Shown here piece by piece: positions 6,279 through 14,360 of a DNA stretch of 19,782 bases; within the stretch, counting starts at the first letter, position 1, and each line of letters opens with the position of its first letter. Location of the stretch: positions 1 through 19,782 of the forward strand of contig CAJOPD010000052.1 of the NCBI GenBank assembly GCA_905236685.1. Reading direction: 5' to 3'. The notes below the pieces were generated by a model. That model worked only from the letters and a program-made list of their open reading frames with translations, was not told where the DNA came from and made no database searches. Both the position numbers and the translations under genes were made by a program. The DNA comes from an uncultured Clostridia bacterium (GTDB taxonomy: Bacteria > Bacillota > Clostridia > UBA1381).

Positions 6279-7160
6279 TTACACCTCCGTACCTTTTTTA
6301 CTTGCGGCGGAAATCTCTGTAATCTCCTGTGTTATAGTATTTTGGCGTTCGTGATTGTATTTTAAAGACAGCTCCGCCAAAATGTCCTTTGTATTCTCGT
6401 TTGCCGCATTCATTGCGTTCATTCTTGATGATTGCTCGCTGCAAAAGCTATCCACCAAGGCACTGTAAATAAAGCCTGTTATATAGCTCGGCATAATATT
6501 GTCAAGAACCTTGCCCAAAGAATGTAAGAATTCAAAGGGTTCCTCGACAGCTTTTTCCACCGTAGGCGAGATAAAATCCGCTCTGTGAAAAGGCAAAAGC
6601 CGCATAACATTGACATCGGTTTTTAGCCCATTTCCGTAATCGGTATATATCACAAAAATCTTTTTAAGCTCGCCCGCTTTATACTGTTCCAAAATTGTAT
6701 GAGAAATTTTTCTCGCACGATGAAGGGTCGGATTTTGCGCTGTATAAACAAAATCCTTCTCAATCGGTATGCCGTGAGCCTCAAAATATTGCCTGCCGTA
6801 TTCGCCGACAACAAAAAGCTTTGACGGGCTATGCTTTCCTATAAGCTCCTGCGTCTTTTTAATCACATTATGATTATACGCCCCCGCAAGCCCCTTATCC
6901 GCGGTTATTACCAAATACCCGTATGCGCCTTCAAATTCGTGCTCGCCTTTTGGGTAAAAATATCTGTTTTCAATCTCCGCCTCTATGCGAAAAACACGCT
7001 TTATCTCCGTTTTAAGCGCATTAAAATAAGGTCTTGTCGCATTAAGTTCCGCTTTTGCGTGCCTGAGCTTTGCCGACGCTATCAAATACATAGCATTAGT
7101 GATTTTTTGCATATCACGAATACTTTCCATTCGGTTTTTTATTTCCACTATATTAGGCAT
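6279..7160 (-). CDS. atpG: F-type ATP synthase gamma subunit
   Basis: The 293-residue gamma subunit is the rotating central shaft. Its long N-terminal helix (MPNIVEIKNRMESIRDMQKI) and the C-terminal helix (SSRMNAMNAANENTKDIL, then KYNHERQNTITQEITEI) form the coiled coil inside the alpha-beta ring. The middle is the variable Rossmann-like domain. The open frame reaches a TTG four codons upstream, but the ATG at 7158-7160 is chosen. It matches the usual start of gamma, and its ATG overlaps the last codons of the alpha gene, as in a translationally coupled operon. The ribosome binding site (GGTGA) is weak, consistent with coupling. Confidence 0.96.
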   Translation of the reverse strand: MPNIVEIKNRMESIRDMQKITNAMYLIASAKLRHAKAELNATRPYFNALKTEIKRVFRIEAEIENRYFYPKGEHEFEGAYGYLVITADKGLAGAYNHNVIKKTQELIGKHSPSKLFVVGEYGRQYFEAHGIPIEKDFVYTAQNPTLHRARKISHTILEQYKAGELKKIFVIYTDYGNGLKTDVNVMRLLPFHRADFISPTVEKAVEEPFEFLHSLGKVLDNIMPSYITGFIYSALVDSFCSEQSSRMNAMNAANENTKDILAELSLKYNHERQNTITQEITEISAASKKGTEV

Positions 7161-8886
7161 ACTGTTCACCAACCGAATTCGCCGCCGAAATTATTTTTTT
7201 CTCATCATCTTCGGAATAATCACCGTTTTCGTCTATATTTGCACAGATTTCGGGATAGTCCCGCTCAACTTTTTTGACCGCCTTTTTCAAAAATTCCGAA
7301 ACCTTTTCCGCAGCTATATTCTGCATACAGCGTCCTAACGCGCAAATAAGCATTATTACCTGCGTATGCTGATTATACGGACTTGTCTGTTTCTGGCGGA
7401 GCATATGCATAAGCCCCTGACCGTAATGCAGTCTGTTTTTTGTTTCCTCATCAAGTTCGCTTGAAAACTGCATAAATATTTCCATTTCACGATACTGTGC
7501 AAGGTCTAATCTAAGTGTTTTTGCGGCTTTTTTCATAGCCTTTGTCTGTGCGTTCCCGCCGACACGCGATACCGAAAGACCGATATTTACGGCAGGGCGC
7601 TGACCCGAATGAAAAAGGCTGTTTTCCAAGAAAATCTGACCGTCCGTTATAGAAATAATGTTTGTCGGAATATATGCCGACACATCGCCCGCAAGCGTTT
7701 CAACTATGGGCAGAGCAGTCATACTACCGCCGCCTTTATCACTTGAAAGGTGCGCGCTTCTCTCCAAAAGTCTTGAATGTAAATAAAAAACATCTCCGGG
7801 ATACGCCTCGCGCCCGGGAGCACGACCGAGCAAAAGGCTTATTTCACGGTATGCCACGGCGTGTTTAGACAAATCGTCATAGACTATAAGCACATCTTTT
7901 CCGCGCTCCATAAAATACTCGCCCAAAGCGCACGCGGCGTATGGCGCAAGATACTGAACAGTCGCCGCCTCGCCCGCTGATGCGGAAACTATTACCGTAT
8001 AGTCCATAGCGCCGTGCTTTTTCAGCGCTGCCGCAAGTCCCGAAACAAAGCTCGTCTTTTGACCGATACAAGCATAGATGCAAATAACATCTTTGCCCTT
8101 TTGATTTATTACAGTATCTATCGCAATACTGCTTTTTCCTGTCTGCCTGTCGCCGATAATGAGTTCTCTCTGCCCTTTTCCTATCGGGAAAATTGCATCA
8201 ATAGCCAAAATTCCCGTCTGCAAAGGCTTGTTTACCGCTTCTCTGTCTATTATCTGCGGTGCGGGATTTTCAATAGGTCTGTATACCTCTGTTTCAATTT
8301 TGCCTTTTGCGTCAATCGGTTCTCCCAAAGCGTTTACAACTCGCCCGAGATATGCATTTCCGCAGGGCATTCCCGCAATTTTGCCTGTATGCCTTACCGG
8401 CGTACCTGCCAAAACCTCAGCGTTTGTATCAAACAAAATACAGCCGCATTTTTCCTCGGTAACGGTTTGAACCATACCCTTTACTCCGTCACCAAACACA
8501 AGGATTTCGCCGTAAAATGCGTTTTTCAGTCCGCTTACAACCGCCACGCTGTCGCTAACCGTAAGTACCGTTCCTACTTCATTTGCAACTATTTCAGGCG
8601 CCCAGTTTTTGATATTTTCCTTCAAAAGCGGTATTAAGCCTGTATTTTCCTTGGCAAGCGTTTTGATATAATTTTTAAGCTGACGGAACCTTCCGTCAAC
8701 TGTCCAATCATAGACCTCGCCGCCTATTGCAAGCCTAAATCCGTTTTTAATTTTTGTATTCTTCTCCCAGCGCAAATCAACCTGCGTTCCGTATTCTTCC
8801 GTCAAAAATTTTATGAATTTTTCGGTCTGCTCGTCATTTGGCTTTATATCGGAGTACAGAACTGCGGTTTTTATCTCATTTTTCAC
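7153..8886 (-). CDS. atpA: F-type ATP synthase alpha subunit with N-terminal delta-like domain (fusion)
   Basis: From residue about 80 onward this is a complete alpha subunit: the beta-barrel begins at NEVGTVLTV, the Walker A loop is GDRQTGKS (245-252), and the arginine finger is Arg441 in SVSRVGG. At 577 residues it is about 75 longer than usual alpha. The extra N-terminal part (about 5-75) resembles the C-terminal domain of delta (OSCP): a helix (NDEQTEKFIKFLTEEYG), a strand, KIKNGFRLAIGGEVYDWTVDGR, then a helix (RQLKNYIKTL). No separate delta gene lies in the operon, and the N-terminal domain of delta is missing. A GTG start at 8884-8886 is preferred because AAGGAG lies 9 bases upstream; the ATG three codons earlier touches that site. 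The fusion is intact in frame, so a frameshift is not needed to explain it. Confidence 0.93.
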   Translation of the reverse strand: MKNEIKTAVLYSDIKPNDEQTEKFIKFLTEEYGTQVDLRWEKNTKIKNGFRLAIGGEVYDWTVDGRFRQLKNYIKTLAKENTGLIPLLKENIKNWAPEIVANEVGTVLTVSDSVAVVSGLKNAFYGEILVFGDGVKGMVQTVTEEKCGCILFDTNAEVLAGTPVRHTGKIAGMPCGNAYLGRVVNALGEPIDAKGKIETEVYRPIENPAPQIIDREAVNKPLQTGILAIDAIFPIGKGQRELIIGDRQTGKSSIAIDTVINQKGKDVICIYACIGQKTSFVSGLAAALKKHGAMDYTVIVSASAGEAATVQYLAPYAACALGEYFMERGKDVLIVYDDLSKHAVAYREISLLLGRAPGREAYPGDVFYLHSRLLERSAHLSSDKGGGSMTALPIVETLAGDVSAYIPTNIISITDGQIFLENSLFHSGQRPAVNIGLSVSRVGGNAQTKAMKKAAKTLRLDLAQYREMEIFMQFSSELDEETKNRLHYGQGLMHMLRQKQTSPYNQHTQVIMLICALGRCMQNIAAEKVSEFLKKAVKKVERDYPEICANIDENGDYSEDDEKKIISAANSVGEQYA

Positions 8887-9367
8887 CTTCCGCATCTCCT
8901 TTTGCTTTCAAAAATGCGTCAAAAGCTTCATTTGTGCTGTCGAATACAATCTTTTTTGCTGCTGATACGGCAATTTTTGATATTTCCGCATTTGCGTGAC
9001 GCAGACTTTCCTGTGTTTCGTACTCGGCAAGCGCCCTTGCCTTATTCAAAAGCTCGTCAGCCTCATTTTTTGCCTTTTTGGAAATCTCCTTTGCATTCTG
9101 CTCGGCAGCCGCCTGAGCTTTCACCTTCATTTCGGCAATTTCTTTATCCGCTTCGGCAAGCTTTTCCTCATAGCTTTTTTTGCAGTCTTCGGCAGACTTT
9201 AAAGCGTTTTGCGCCTTTTCGTCCATATCGGAATAGAGTTTTGCACGCTTTTCCATAAAATTCTTTACAGGCTTATACAAAATAAAGTAAAGCCCGCCGA
9301 AAAGCAATACAAAATTAAGCATATGCAAAAGTATCTGCCTTATATCAATATTCAAAGGTAAATTCAT
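8876..9367 (-). CDS. atpF: F-type ATP synthase b subunit
   Basis: The 163-residue b subunit has one N-terminal membrane helix (about residues 8-27, ILLHMLNFVLLFGGLYFIL) and then the conserved YKPVKNFMEKR turn. A long charged, alanine-rich coiled coil follows to about residue 145. It forms the peripheral stalk linking the membrane sector to the head, normally through delta. Here the only delta-like partner is the domain fused to alpha, whose gene starts inside the last codons of this one (11-base overlap). The ATG at 9365-9367 is chosen over an upstream TTG. It begins at the conserved region and has GGGTGA upstream, 14 bases after the atpE stop. There is a single b gene, so a homodimer is expected. 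Confidence 0.94.
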   Translation of the reverse strand: MNLPLNIDIRQILLHMLNFVLLFGGLYFILYKPVKNFMEKRAKLYSDMDEKAQNALKSAEDCKKSYEEKLAEADKEIAEMKVKAQAAAEQNAKEISKKAKNEADELLNKARALAEYETQESLRHANAEISKIAVSAAKKIVFDSTNEAFDAFLKAKGDAEGEK

Positions 9368-9380
9368 ATTTATCACCCGA

Positions 9381-9695
9381 TTACAGTACAAAAATTATTA
9401 TGATTGCCGTAATAAGCGCATAGATTATGGCAGTTTCAATGAACACAAGACCCATCATCATAAGTGTACGGATACTTCCCGCAGCCTCGGGCTGACGCGC
9501 AGTACCGTCCTCCGCCTTTGAAACAGCTATTGCCATTGCTATCGCTCCTGCTGCTGCCGCAAAAGTCATTATAATCGCCGCCGCGATTGCTTTTGTTGAC
9601 ATACCCGATGCAGCTTCGCCCTCAGCGAATACAGGCATTACAAAAGCCATAACTGCAAATATTGACATTGAAATAATTTTTAAACTTCTTTTCAT
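9381..9695 (-). CDS. atpE: F-type ATP synthase c subunit with signal-peptide-like extension
   Basis: The 104-residue c subunit forms the rotating membrane ring. The first 25 residues (MKRSLKIISM... MPVFAEG) look like a signal peptide, which bacterial c subunits usually lack. Helix 1 spans about 34-58, the polar loop holds ARQPEA (66-71), and helix 2 carries the ion-binding Glu87 in FIETAIIYAL. In helix 1 the usual glycine-repeat motif is replaced by alanines at 47, 49, 51, 53 and 55. Met54 stands where sodium-type c subunits have a glutamine ligand. Thr88 follows the essential Glu. These points lean towards proton use but do not prove it. The start overlaps the atpB stop by 4 bases. Only one c gene is present. 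Confidence 0.95.
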   Translation of the reverse strand: MKRSLKIISMSIFAVMAFVMPVFAEGEAASGMSTKAIAAAIIMTFAAAAGAIAMAIAVSKAEDGTARQPEAAGSIRTLMMMGLVFIETAIIYALITAIIIIFVL

Positions 9696-10513
9696 TTTTG
9701 ATTACCCCTTTTTTTCATTTTCTCTGTTGATTCGCCGTAAAACTGTGCCGTCAGCATAGACAGCACATATGCCTGTATAACTGCGTGTAAAAGCGTAAAC
9801 ATAATTCCCACAATCACAGGGATTACAAAGCTTAGCGAATAATAGTAATATACAAGTTCCGTTACAAGAGCACCCGAAAGCAGAGCTCCGAAAAGTCTGA
9901 AACTCATTGAAATCGGCAAGGAAAAATCCTTTAATGCTGTGAAAAAGCCGCGAAATCCGCTTGCAAACAGCCCGCCGAACAAAATCAGCCCATAGGACAT
10001 AATCCCAAGCGCCAAAGCCCCGTTTATATCGGAAAGCGGTGCGGGCAGGGATATCGGCACTCCGCCTACCGTAACTGCCTGAACTCCGAAAAGCTCGAAA
10101 AGCGTGCCTATAAAAATATAGCTCCCCGCAGTAAATATATATGCAGACAAAAACCTGTTTCTGTGCGGACTTTTTTCCTCCGCAATTCCGTCAAAAACGC
10201 CTACTGCCTGTTCTAATAACAGTTGGAATTTGTTTGGTATAATTTTAAATTTCGGTATCGCAAAAATTCTTATAATAATTGCAAAAATAAGCATCAGCGC
10301 TGTTACGCAATATGCGGAAACCAGTCCGGGATTTACCTGTATCCCGCCAAAAAACTGCACTTTTGCGCCTTCGTGCAGGACAGCATCACGCATAGTTTCA
10401 TTTATCGGTTCTTTTAAACTGTTCGGCGGTGATGTTAAAAATATTCCCGCAAGAATCAGCATTATCAGTACCGAAAAAATCACGATACCCGTTACTTTCT
10501 GTTTTTTAGTCAT
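9692..10513 (-). CDS. atpB: F-type ATP synthase a subunit
   Basis: The 273-residue a subunit is the stationary ion channel beside the c ring. It has about five or six membrane segments and the essential arginine, Arg206, in SMSFRLFGALLSG. The residue usually Asn in the RLFGN motif is Ala here. The start is the ATG at 10511-10513, with AAAGAGA about 9 bases upstream, rather than the TTG six codons earlier. It opens the atp operon proper; no atpI precedes it. The PHP gene ends 27 bases upstream with no terminator between, so the two may share a transcript. Confidence 0.95.
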   Translation of the reverse strand: MTKKQKVTGIVIFSVLIMLILAGIFLTSPPNSLKEPINETMRDAVLHEGAKVQFFGGIQVNPGLVSAYCVTALMLIFAIIIRIFAIPKFKIIPNKFQLLLEQAVGVFDGIAEEKSPHRNRFLSAYIFTAGSYIFIGTLFELFGVQAVTVGGVPISLPAPLSDINGALALGIMSYGLILFGGLFASGFRGFFTALKDFSLPISMSFRLFGALLSGALVTELVYYYYSLSFVIPVIVGIMFTLLHAVIQAYVLSMLTAQFYGESTEKMKKRGNQK

Positions 10514-10540
10514 AATTACATCTCTTTTCAAAAGACATCT

Positions 10541-11218
10541 CTAATTTAAATCGTACAGCGAAATAGTGTGTTTACCCGCCTTAATTGCGGATATAATCTC
10601 CTTTACGCTTTTTGCCTCAAAATCAATTTCCAGCGCGGTCATTCGTTCCCGCCGTCCCGTATGGTTATCGGTTCCGCAGATTTTTGTGATTTGGTAGTTT
10701 TCCGCATAAAAGTCCGCCATAGCATTTTCAAAATCGTTACAGCACGCATTTATTGTTTCCACAGCGTCAACATCGCGCGGAAGGAGTCTTATCATATCTA
10801 TATATCCTGCCTCACGATAAGGGTGCGCCTGTACCACATATCCCCCGTCACTTCTTGCAAGTTCTATATACTGCTTTGCAGGAAGCAGGTCGCAGTACTT
10901 ATTCCTTAAAAGCCATTCCTTATCGAGCCCGTAAGTTACAAAGTCTGTTCCCCTATATGAGTTTTCCCAAGCGAAAAATACCGATAGTCCTATTTCTTCG
11001 CCGCGTTTTTTTGCTTCTTCAAAGCCCCTGCAAAACAGGTTTATCCGTTCTTCCCACGGCAATTTTTTCGGAATGGCGGTATTTCCGTTAAAAAAATGGT
11101 CGGTTATTATAAGACCGCTGTATCCTATATCCTTATATATTTCCGCCATTTCGGCACCGCTGACTTTCCCGCAGCCGCTAGATTCGGAGGTATGACAATG
11201 CATCTCATATTTATACAT
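10541..11218 (-). CDS. PHP-domain metal-dependent phosphoesterase-like protein
   Basis: The 225-residue protein has the PHP motifs that bind a metal cluster: HxH at His7 and His9 (MHCHTSESSG), TDHFF, the Glu in AWENSY, AHPYRE, and GTDNH near the C-terminus. PHP proteins hydrolyse phosphoesters such as histidinol phosphate, nucleotides or DNA ends; the substrate here is not apparent. Its form is the short stand-alone type, not the PHP domain of a polymerase. The ATG at 11216-11218 with AGGAAAG upstream is chosen; the longer frame would start inside the mgsA terminator hairpin. It ends 27 bases before atpB in the same direction, so it could be the first gene of the atp transcript. Confidence 0.85.
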   Translation of the reverse strand: MYKYEMHCHTSESSGCGKVSGAEMAEIYKDIGYSGLIITDHFFNGNTAIPKKLPWEERINLFCRGFEEAKKRGEEIGLSVFFAWENSYRGTDFVTYGLDKEWLLRNKYCDLLPAKQYIELARSDGGYVVQAHPYREAGYIDMIRLLPRDVDAVETINACCNDFENAMADFYAENYQITKICGTDNHTGRRERMTALEIDFEAKSVKEIISAIKAGKHTISLYDLN

Positions 11219-11238
11219 ATTCTTTTCACTTTCCTTAA

Positions 11239-11301
11239 TTTTTAATAATTTAAAATGCACCTTCTGAAAAAATCCGAAGTGTGCATTTTAATTATTAAAA
11301 A
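11239..11301 (-). terminator. long terminator hairpin after mgsA
   Basis: An arm of 26 bases (11239-11264, containing AAAATGCAC and CTTC) pairs with 11276-11301 (GAAG, then GTGCATTTT) with two single-base bulges and an 11-base loop. The stem ends in A- and T-runs on both sides. It lies 2 bases past the mgsA stop codon and before the PHP gene, separating the elongation and mgsA genes from the PHP-atp unit. Confidence 0.85.
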
Positions 11302-11303
11302 GT

Positions 11304-11714
11304 CTATTCCTTTGGATTTACAATGTCACGCCAGTCCAAATCTCCCCGTTCAAGCCCGTGGATAAGGACTTCTGCTGTCGCAAGGTTTGTCGCTATCGGG
11401 ACATTCTCCATATCGCAAAGCTTTAAAAGCGCCATACTGTCAGGCTCATATGTACCCGGGGTTATCGGGTCGCGGAAGAACAGTATCATATCCATTTCGT
11501 TATATGCCACTCTTGCGGCAATCTGCTGGTCTCCGCCTTGCGAGCCCGGCAGAAATCTGTAAACATTAAGCCCCGTAGTTTCGGCAATAAGTTTGCCGGT
11601 ATTATCTGTCGCAAAGATTTTATGTTTTTCAAGTATGCCCTTATAGGCAATGCAAAATTGAACCATCATTTCTTTTTTTTTGTCGTGAGCTATACATGCA
11701 ATATTCAATAACAT
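11304..11714 (-). CDS. mgsA: methylglyoxal synthase
   Basis: The enzyme converts dihydroxyacetone phosphate to methylglyoxal and phosphate, a bypass of lower glycolysis when phosphate is short. The 136-residue protein has the N-terminal NIACIAHDKKK, the phosphate-binding and catalytic GSQGGDQQIAARV with its Asp, and FFRDPITP with the second conserved Asp. Length fits the family (about 130-150). The open frame runs 44 codons further upstream but that part crosses the promoter and is not conserved. The start is the ATG at 11712-11714 just after GGAGG; a TTG two codons on has better spacing and is also possible. It has its own promoter and terminator, though it follows the mre cluster. Confidence 0.95.
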   Translation of the reverse strand: MLLNIACIAHDKKKEMMVQFCIAYKGILEKHKIFATDNTGKLIAETTGLNVYRFLPGSQGGDQQIAARVAYNEMDMILFFRDPITPGTYEPDSMALLKLCDMENVPIATNLATAEVLIHGLERGDLDWRDIVNPKE

Positions 11715-11741
11715 CACCCTCCAAACATATAATTTAATGAA

Positions 11742-11770
11742 ATTATAACAGAAAAAACTTGCTTTGTAAA
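11742..11770 (-). promoter_or_regulatory. mgsA promoter
   Basis: On the minus strand TTTACA (11765-11770) and a perfect TATAAT (11742-11747) have a 17-base spacer. They lie in the gap between the mrdA stop and the mgsA start, so mgsA can be expressed apart from the elongation genes. Confidence 0.8.
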
Positions 11771-11787
11771 CCGATTTTTTAAAAAAA

Positions 11788-13860
11788 TTACGGCAAAAGA
11801 GCGGTATTTTCAGTACTGATTTCCGTGTTCTGCTGATTTTCCGCACTTCTGTTCAGCCCAAAATACTCGTCAAATATATCCCTTGCTACATATGCGGCAT
11901 TTGCACCGCGGTAGCCGTGTTCTATTATGACTGCCACCGCTATTTCGGGCTTGTCAAAAGGCGCAAATGATACGAAAAGCGCATTATTTGAGGATTTTTT
12001 ACTTATTTGCGCCGTTCCCGTTTTACCTCCGACATTTATCGGATATCCCTCAAAAATCTGCTTTGCAGAGCCTTCGTCAGTAACGCCCAGCATACCGTTT
12101 TTGACGGTTTTCAGTATGTCCTCAGATACATTTACATTTTCTATTACAATAGGTTTTTCTTCATAGACAACCGCTCCGTCCTTTGCAGAGCGGACACTTT
12201 TGATTATGTGCGCCTTATATCTGTTCCCTCCGTTTGCGATTGTCGCTACATAATTCGCAAGGCTCAAAGGGGTAAAGGCGGAATAGGACTGTCCTATTGC
12301 AGTTTGAATTGTATCGCCCGCAACCCATCTTTTTTCCTTTTCATCTTTATAAAGCGTTTTCTTGTATTCAGGACTTGAAACATTACCTTTAATTTCTTCG
12401 GCAAGTTCTATCCCCGTTTTTTCGCCAAGTCCGAATTTTTTTGCATACTCGCTTATTGCGTCAATGCCCGTCCGTCTGCCCGTTTCATAAAAGAAATAGT
12501 TGCAGGACTCCACTATCGCCTGCGAAACATTTAAAGGTCCGTGCGTCAGGTGCTGCTCCGACCATATCCAGCATTTAGGCTGATAATCCTCATAAAATTT
12601 GTAAACACCTTCGCAGGTTATCTGTTCATTTGCCGTAATTGCACCCGTCGAAAGCGCCGCTATTGCAGTCAGCGGTTTAAAGGTCGAACCGGGGGTATAT
12701 GTTCCGCTTATTGCCCTGTTCCAGAGCGGCTTTGCGTCGTCCTCCGACAAGCTTTCATAATCTGCGGAAAAGGTTTCCGGCGAATAACTTGGGTATGTTG
12801 CCGACGCCAAAATTTCACCCGTATTGACATCTATAACAACAGCCGCTCCCGCTTTTGCGTCCTCTCCGCGCTTTCCGCGTCCGTCAGCTGCTCCTGCCGC
12901 TGCAATCTGCTTGATATTGCGCTCCAAAGATTCCTCCGCAACCCTTTGCAGTTCAGAATCTATCGTTAGAACGACATAGTCGCCAGGCACGGCTTCCCGT
13001 TCGGTTTCACCCTTTAAAAGCTCCTTATCTTTTCCGTAAAATGCGCTTTTTGTGCCGTTTTCTCCCCGTAAATAGCTTTCGCAGATTTTTTCAATACCCT
13101 GCTTGCCTACCACATCGCTTATGGAATATCCCTTTTCTTTAAGCTCGGCATACTCCTCTTTATAAATTTTTCCTACTCTCCCCAAAATATGTGCCGCAAG
13201 CTTTCCGCTGGTGTATTCACGGAAATAATCCTGTGTAACGCTTATTCCCTGAAATTCATCACCGCGTTCCTTTACCTTGCTGACCACCGATATCGGCACA
13301 TCGCTTGCCAAAATATACGAGCTGTTTATGGAAAATCCCGATTTTCTTATATCATATCTCATACCTATTAAGCGCCTTAACTCATTTTCGGGTATCTTTT
13401 CGGCATTATAGCGTTCTTTATAATAATTTAACACATCATCTGCGGTCATACCGACTTTTAAGGAGTTATCACTAAACCATTTTTTTTCTTCCTCTTTGCC
13501 ACTAAATATGAATTCATACGGCGCCTCAGCACTAATCGGCAAGGTATCCGAGAGCTGATACCCTTCACCGTCTAAAATATTAAAAAGCCGAAGGAGCATC
13601 GCATTAAAGTCATCGTCACTCATTCCGGTTTTTTGAAGTCTTAGCGAATAACCGCGCCTGTTTGTCACAAGCGCCTTTCCATTTCTGTCCGTTATCTCGC
13701 CTCTTGGGGCTTTTTCTACAATATTTGCAGAAACCCGCTGATTTGATAAGTTTTTGTAGCCTTCGCCGTTTATTACCTGCATATTGTAAAGCCGCCATAC
13801 AATCGACAGAAGCATAATTACAATCAGGATTTTCAGTAAAAATAATCTCCGCTTTGTCAA
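11788..13860 (-). CDS. mrdA: penicillin-binding protein 2 (elongation transpeptidase)
   Basis: This 691-residue class B PBP cross-links peptidoglycan during rod elongation. It has a cytoplasmic basic start, one membrane anchor (LLKILIVIMLLSIVW), a non-catalytic domain with the RGEITDRNGK motif, and a transpeptidase domain. Its active-site motifs are SxxK at Ser392 (PGSTFKPL), SxN at 452-454 (ESCNYFF) and KTG at 613-615 (GGKTGTAQ). The last 25 residues are a polar tail. The start is taken as TTG at 13858-13860, 8 bases after GGAGG; the longer frame has no such site and runs into mreD. The genes mreD, mreC and mreB lie directly upstream, which supports the PBP2 assignment over a division PBP. 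Confidence 0.94.
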   Translation of the reverse strand: MTKRRLFLLKILIVIMLLSIVWRLYNMQVINGEGYKNLSNQRVSANIVEKAPRGEITDRNGKALVTNRRGYSLRLQKTGMSDDDFNAMLLRLFNILDGEGYQLSDTLPISAEAPYEFIFSGKEEEKKWFSDNSLKVGMTADDVLNYYKERYNAEKIPENELRRLIGMRYDIRKSGFSINSSYILASDVPISVVSKVKERGDEFQGISVTQDYFREYTSGKLAAHILGRVGKIYKEEYAELKEKGYSISDVVGKQGIEKICESYLRGENGTKSAFYGKDKELLKGETEREAVPGDYVVLTIDSELQRVAEESLERNIKQIAAAGAADGRGKRGEDAKAGAAVVIDVNTGEILASATYPSYSPETFSADYESLSEDDAKPLWNRAISGTYTPGSTFKPLTAIAALSTGAITANEQITCEGVYKFYEDYQPKCWIWSEQHLTHGPLNVSQAIVESCNYFFYETGRRTGIDAISEYAKKFGLGEKTGIELAEEIKGNVSSPEYKKTLYKDEKEKRWVAGDTIQTAIGQSYSAFTPLSLANYVATIANGGNRYKAHIIKSVRSAKDGAVVYEEKPIVIENVNVSEDILKTVKNGMLGVTDEGSAKQIFEGYPINVGGKTGTAQISKKSSNNALFVSFAPFDKPEIAVAVIIEHGYRGANAAYVARDIFDEYFGLNRSAENQQNTEISTENTALLP

Positions 13861-13865
13861 GGGCT

Positions 13866-14360
13866 TTACCTCCTTTTTTGTGAAACCTTTTCTCCTATAT
13901 AATAGAAAAGGCACGATACCGCAATATTATAAACCGCTGTCGGCAGAATTATCGACCACAGTGCTTTAAAGAAATTGTTCATTCCTATATCGCCTAAATG
14001 AAGTATCATATAAAAAAGCTGTACCAACACTGTCATACAAAATACATCAATCAGCAAAAACAGCCATTTTGAAACGAAAATGGCATCTTTAAGCTTGAAG
14101 GTATAAAACGCGGCAAAGGAAAAAGCCACCGTATATGTACCAAATCCGTGACCGTAAAGTATATCCGAAACGGCGCCAAGAATTGCGGAAAGTATCATAG
14201 GATATGATATTTCGTTCTCTCTTGCCGCGCAAACGATACAAAAAGAAAAGGTAAGCATCGGTACTGCACCGAAAATTCTTATATATTTTCCGAACGCCGC
14301 CTCCATTGTGCCTACCAAAAATGCCAAAATCGCGTATTTTATATCCTTTTCAAATCTCAT
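13866..14360 (-). CDS. mreD: rod shape-determining protein MreD
   Basis: The 164-residue hydrophobic protein has about five membrane segments and fits MreD, the membrane partner of MreC in the elongasome. MreD is poorly conserved, so the assignment leans on size, topology (including the LSAILGAVSDILYG segment) and position. It overlaps mreC by 4 bases (ATGA) and ends 5 bases before the mrdA start codon. The overlap makes translational coupling with mreC likely. Confidence 0.9.
   Translation of the reverse strand: MRFEKDIKYAILAFLVGTMEAAFGKYIRIFGAVPMLTFSFCIVCAARENEISYPMILSAILGAVSDILYGHGFGTYTVAFSFAAFYTFKLKDAIFVSKWLFLLIDVFCMTVLVQLFYMILHLGDIGMNNFFKALWSIILPTAVYNIAVSCLFYYIGEKVSQKRR

Noticed and set aside
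8876..8895. A frameshift that would have joined separate delta and alpha genes
   Set aside because: The delta-like domain and alpha are in one uninterrupted frame, and the delta N-terminal half is absent rather than displaced into another frame.
11715..11846. N-terminal extension of methylglyoxal synthase
   Set aside because: The 44 extra codons cross a consensus promoter and the end of mrdA, and the conserved protein begins at the internal ATG after GGAGG.
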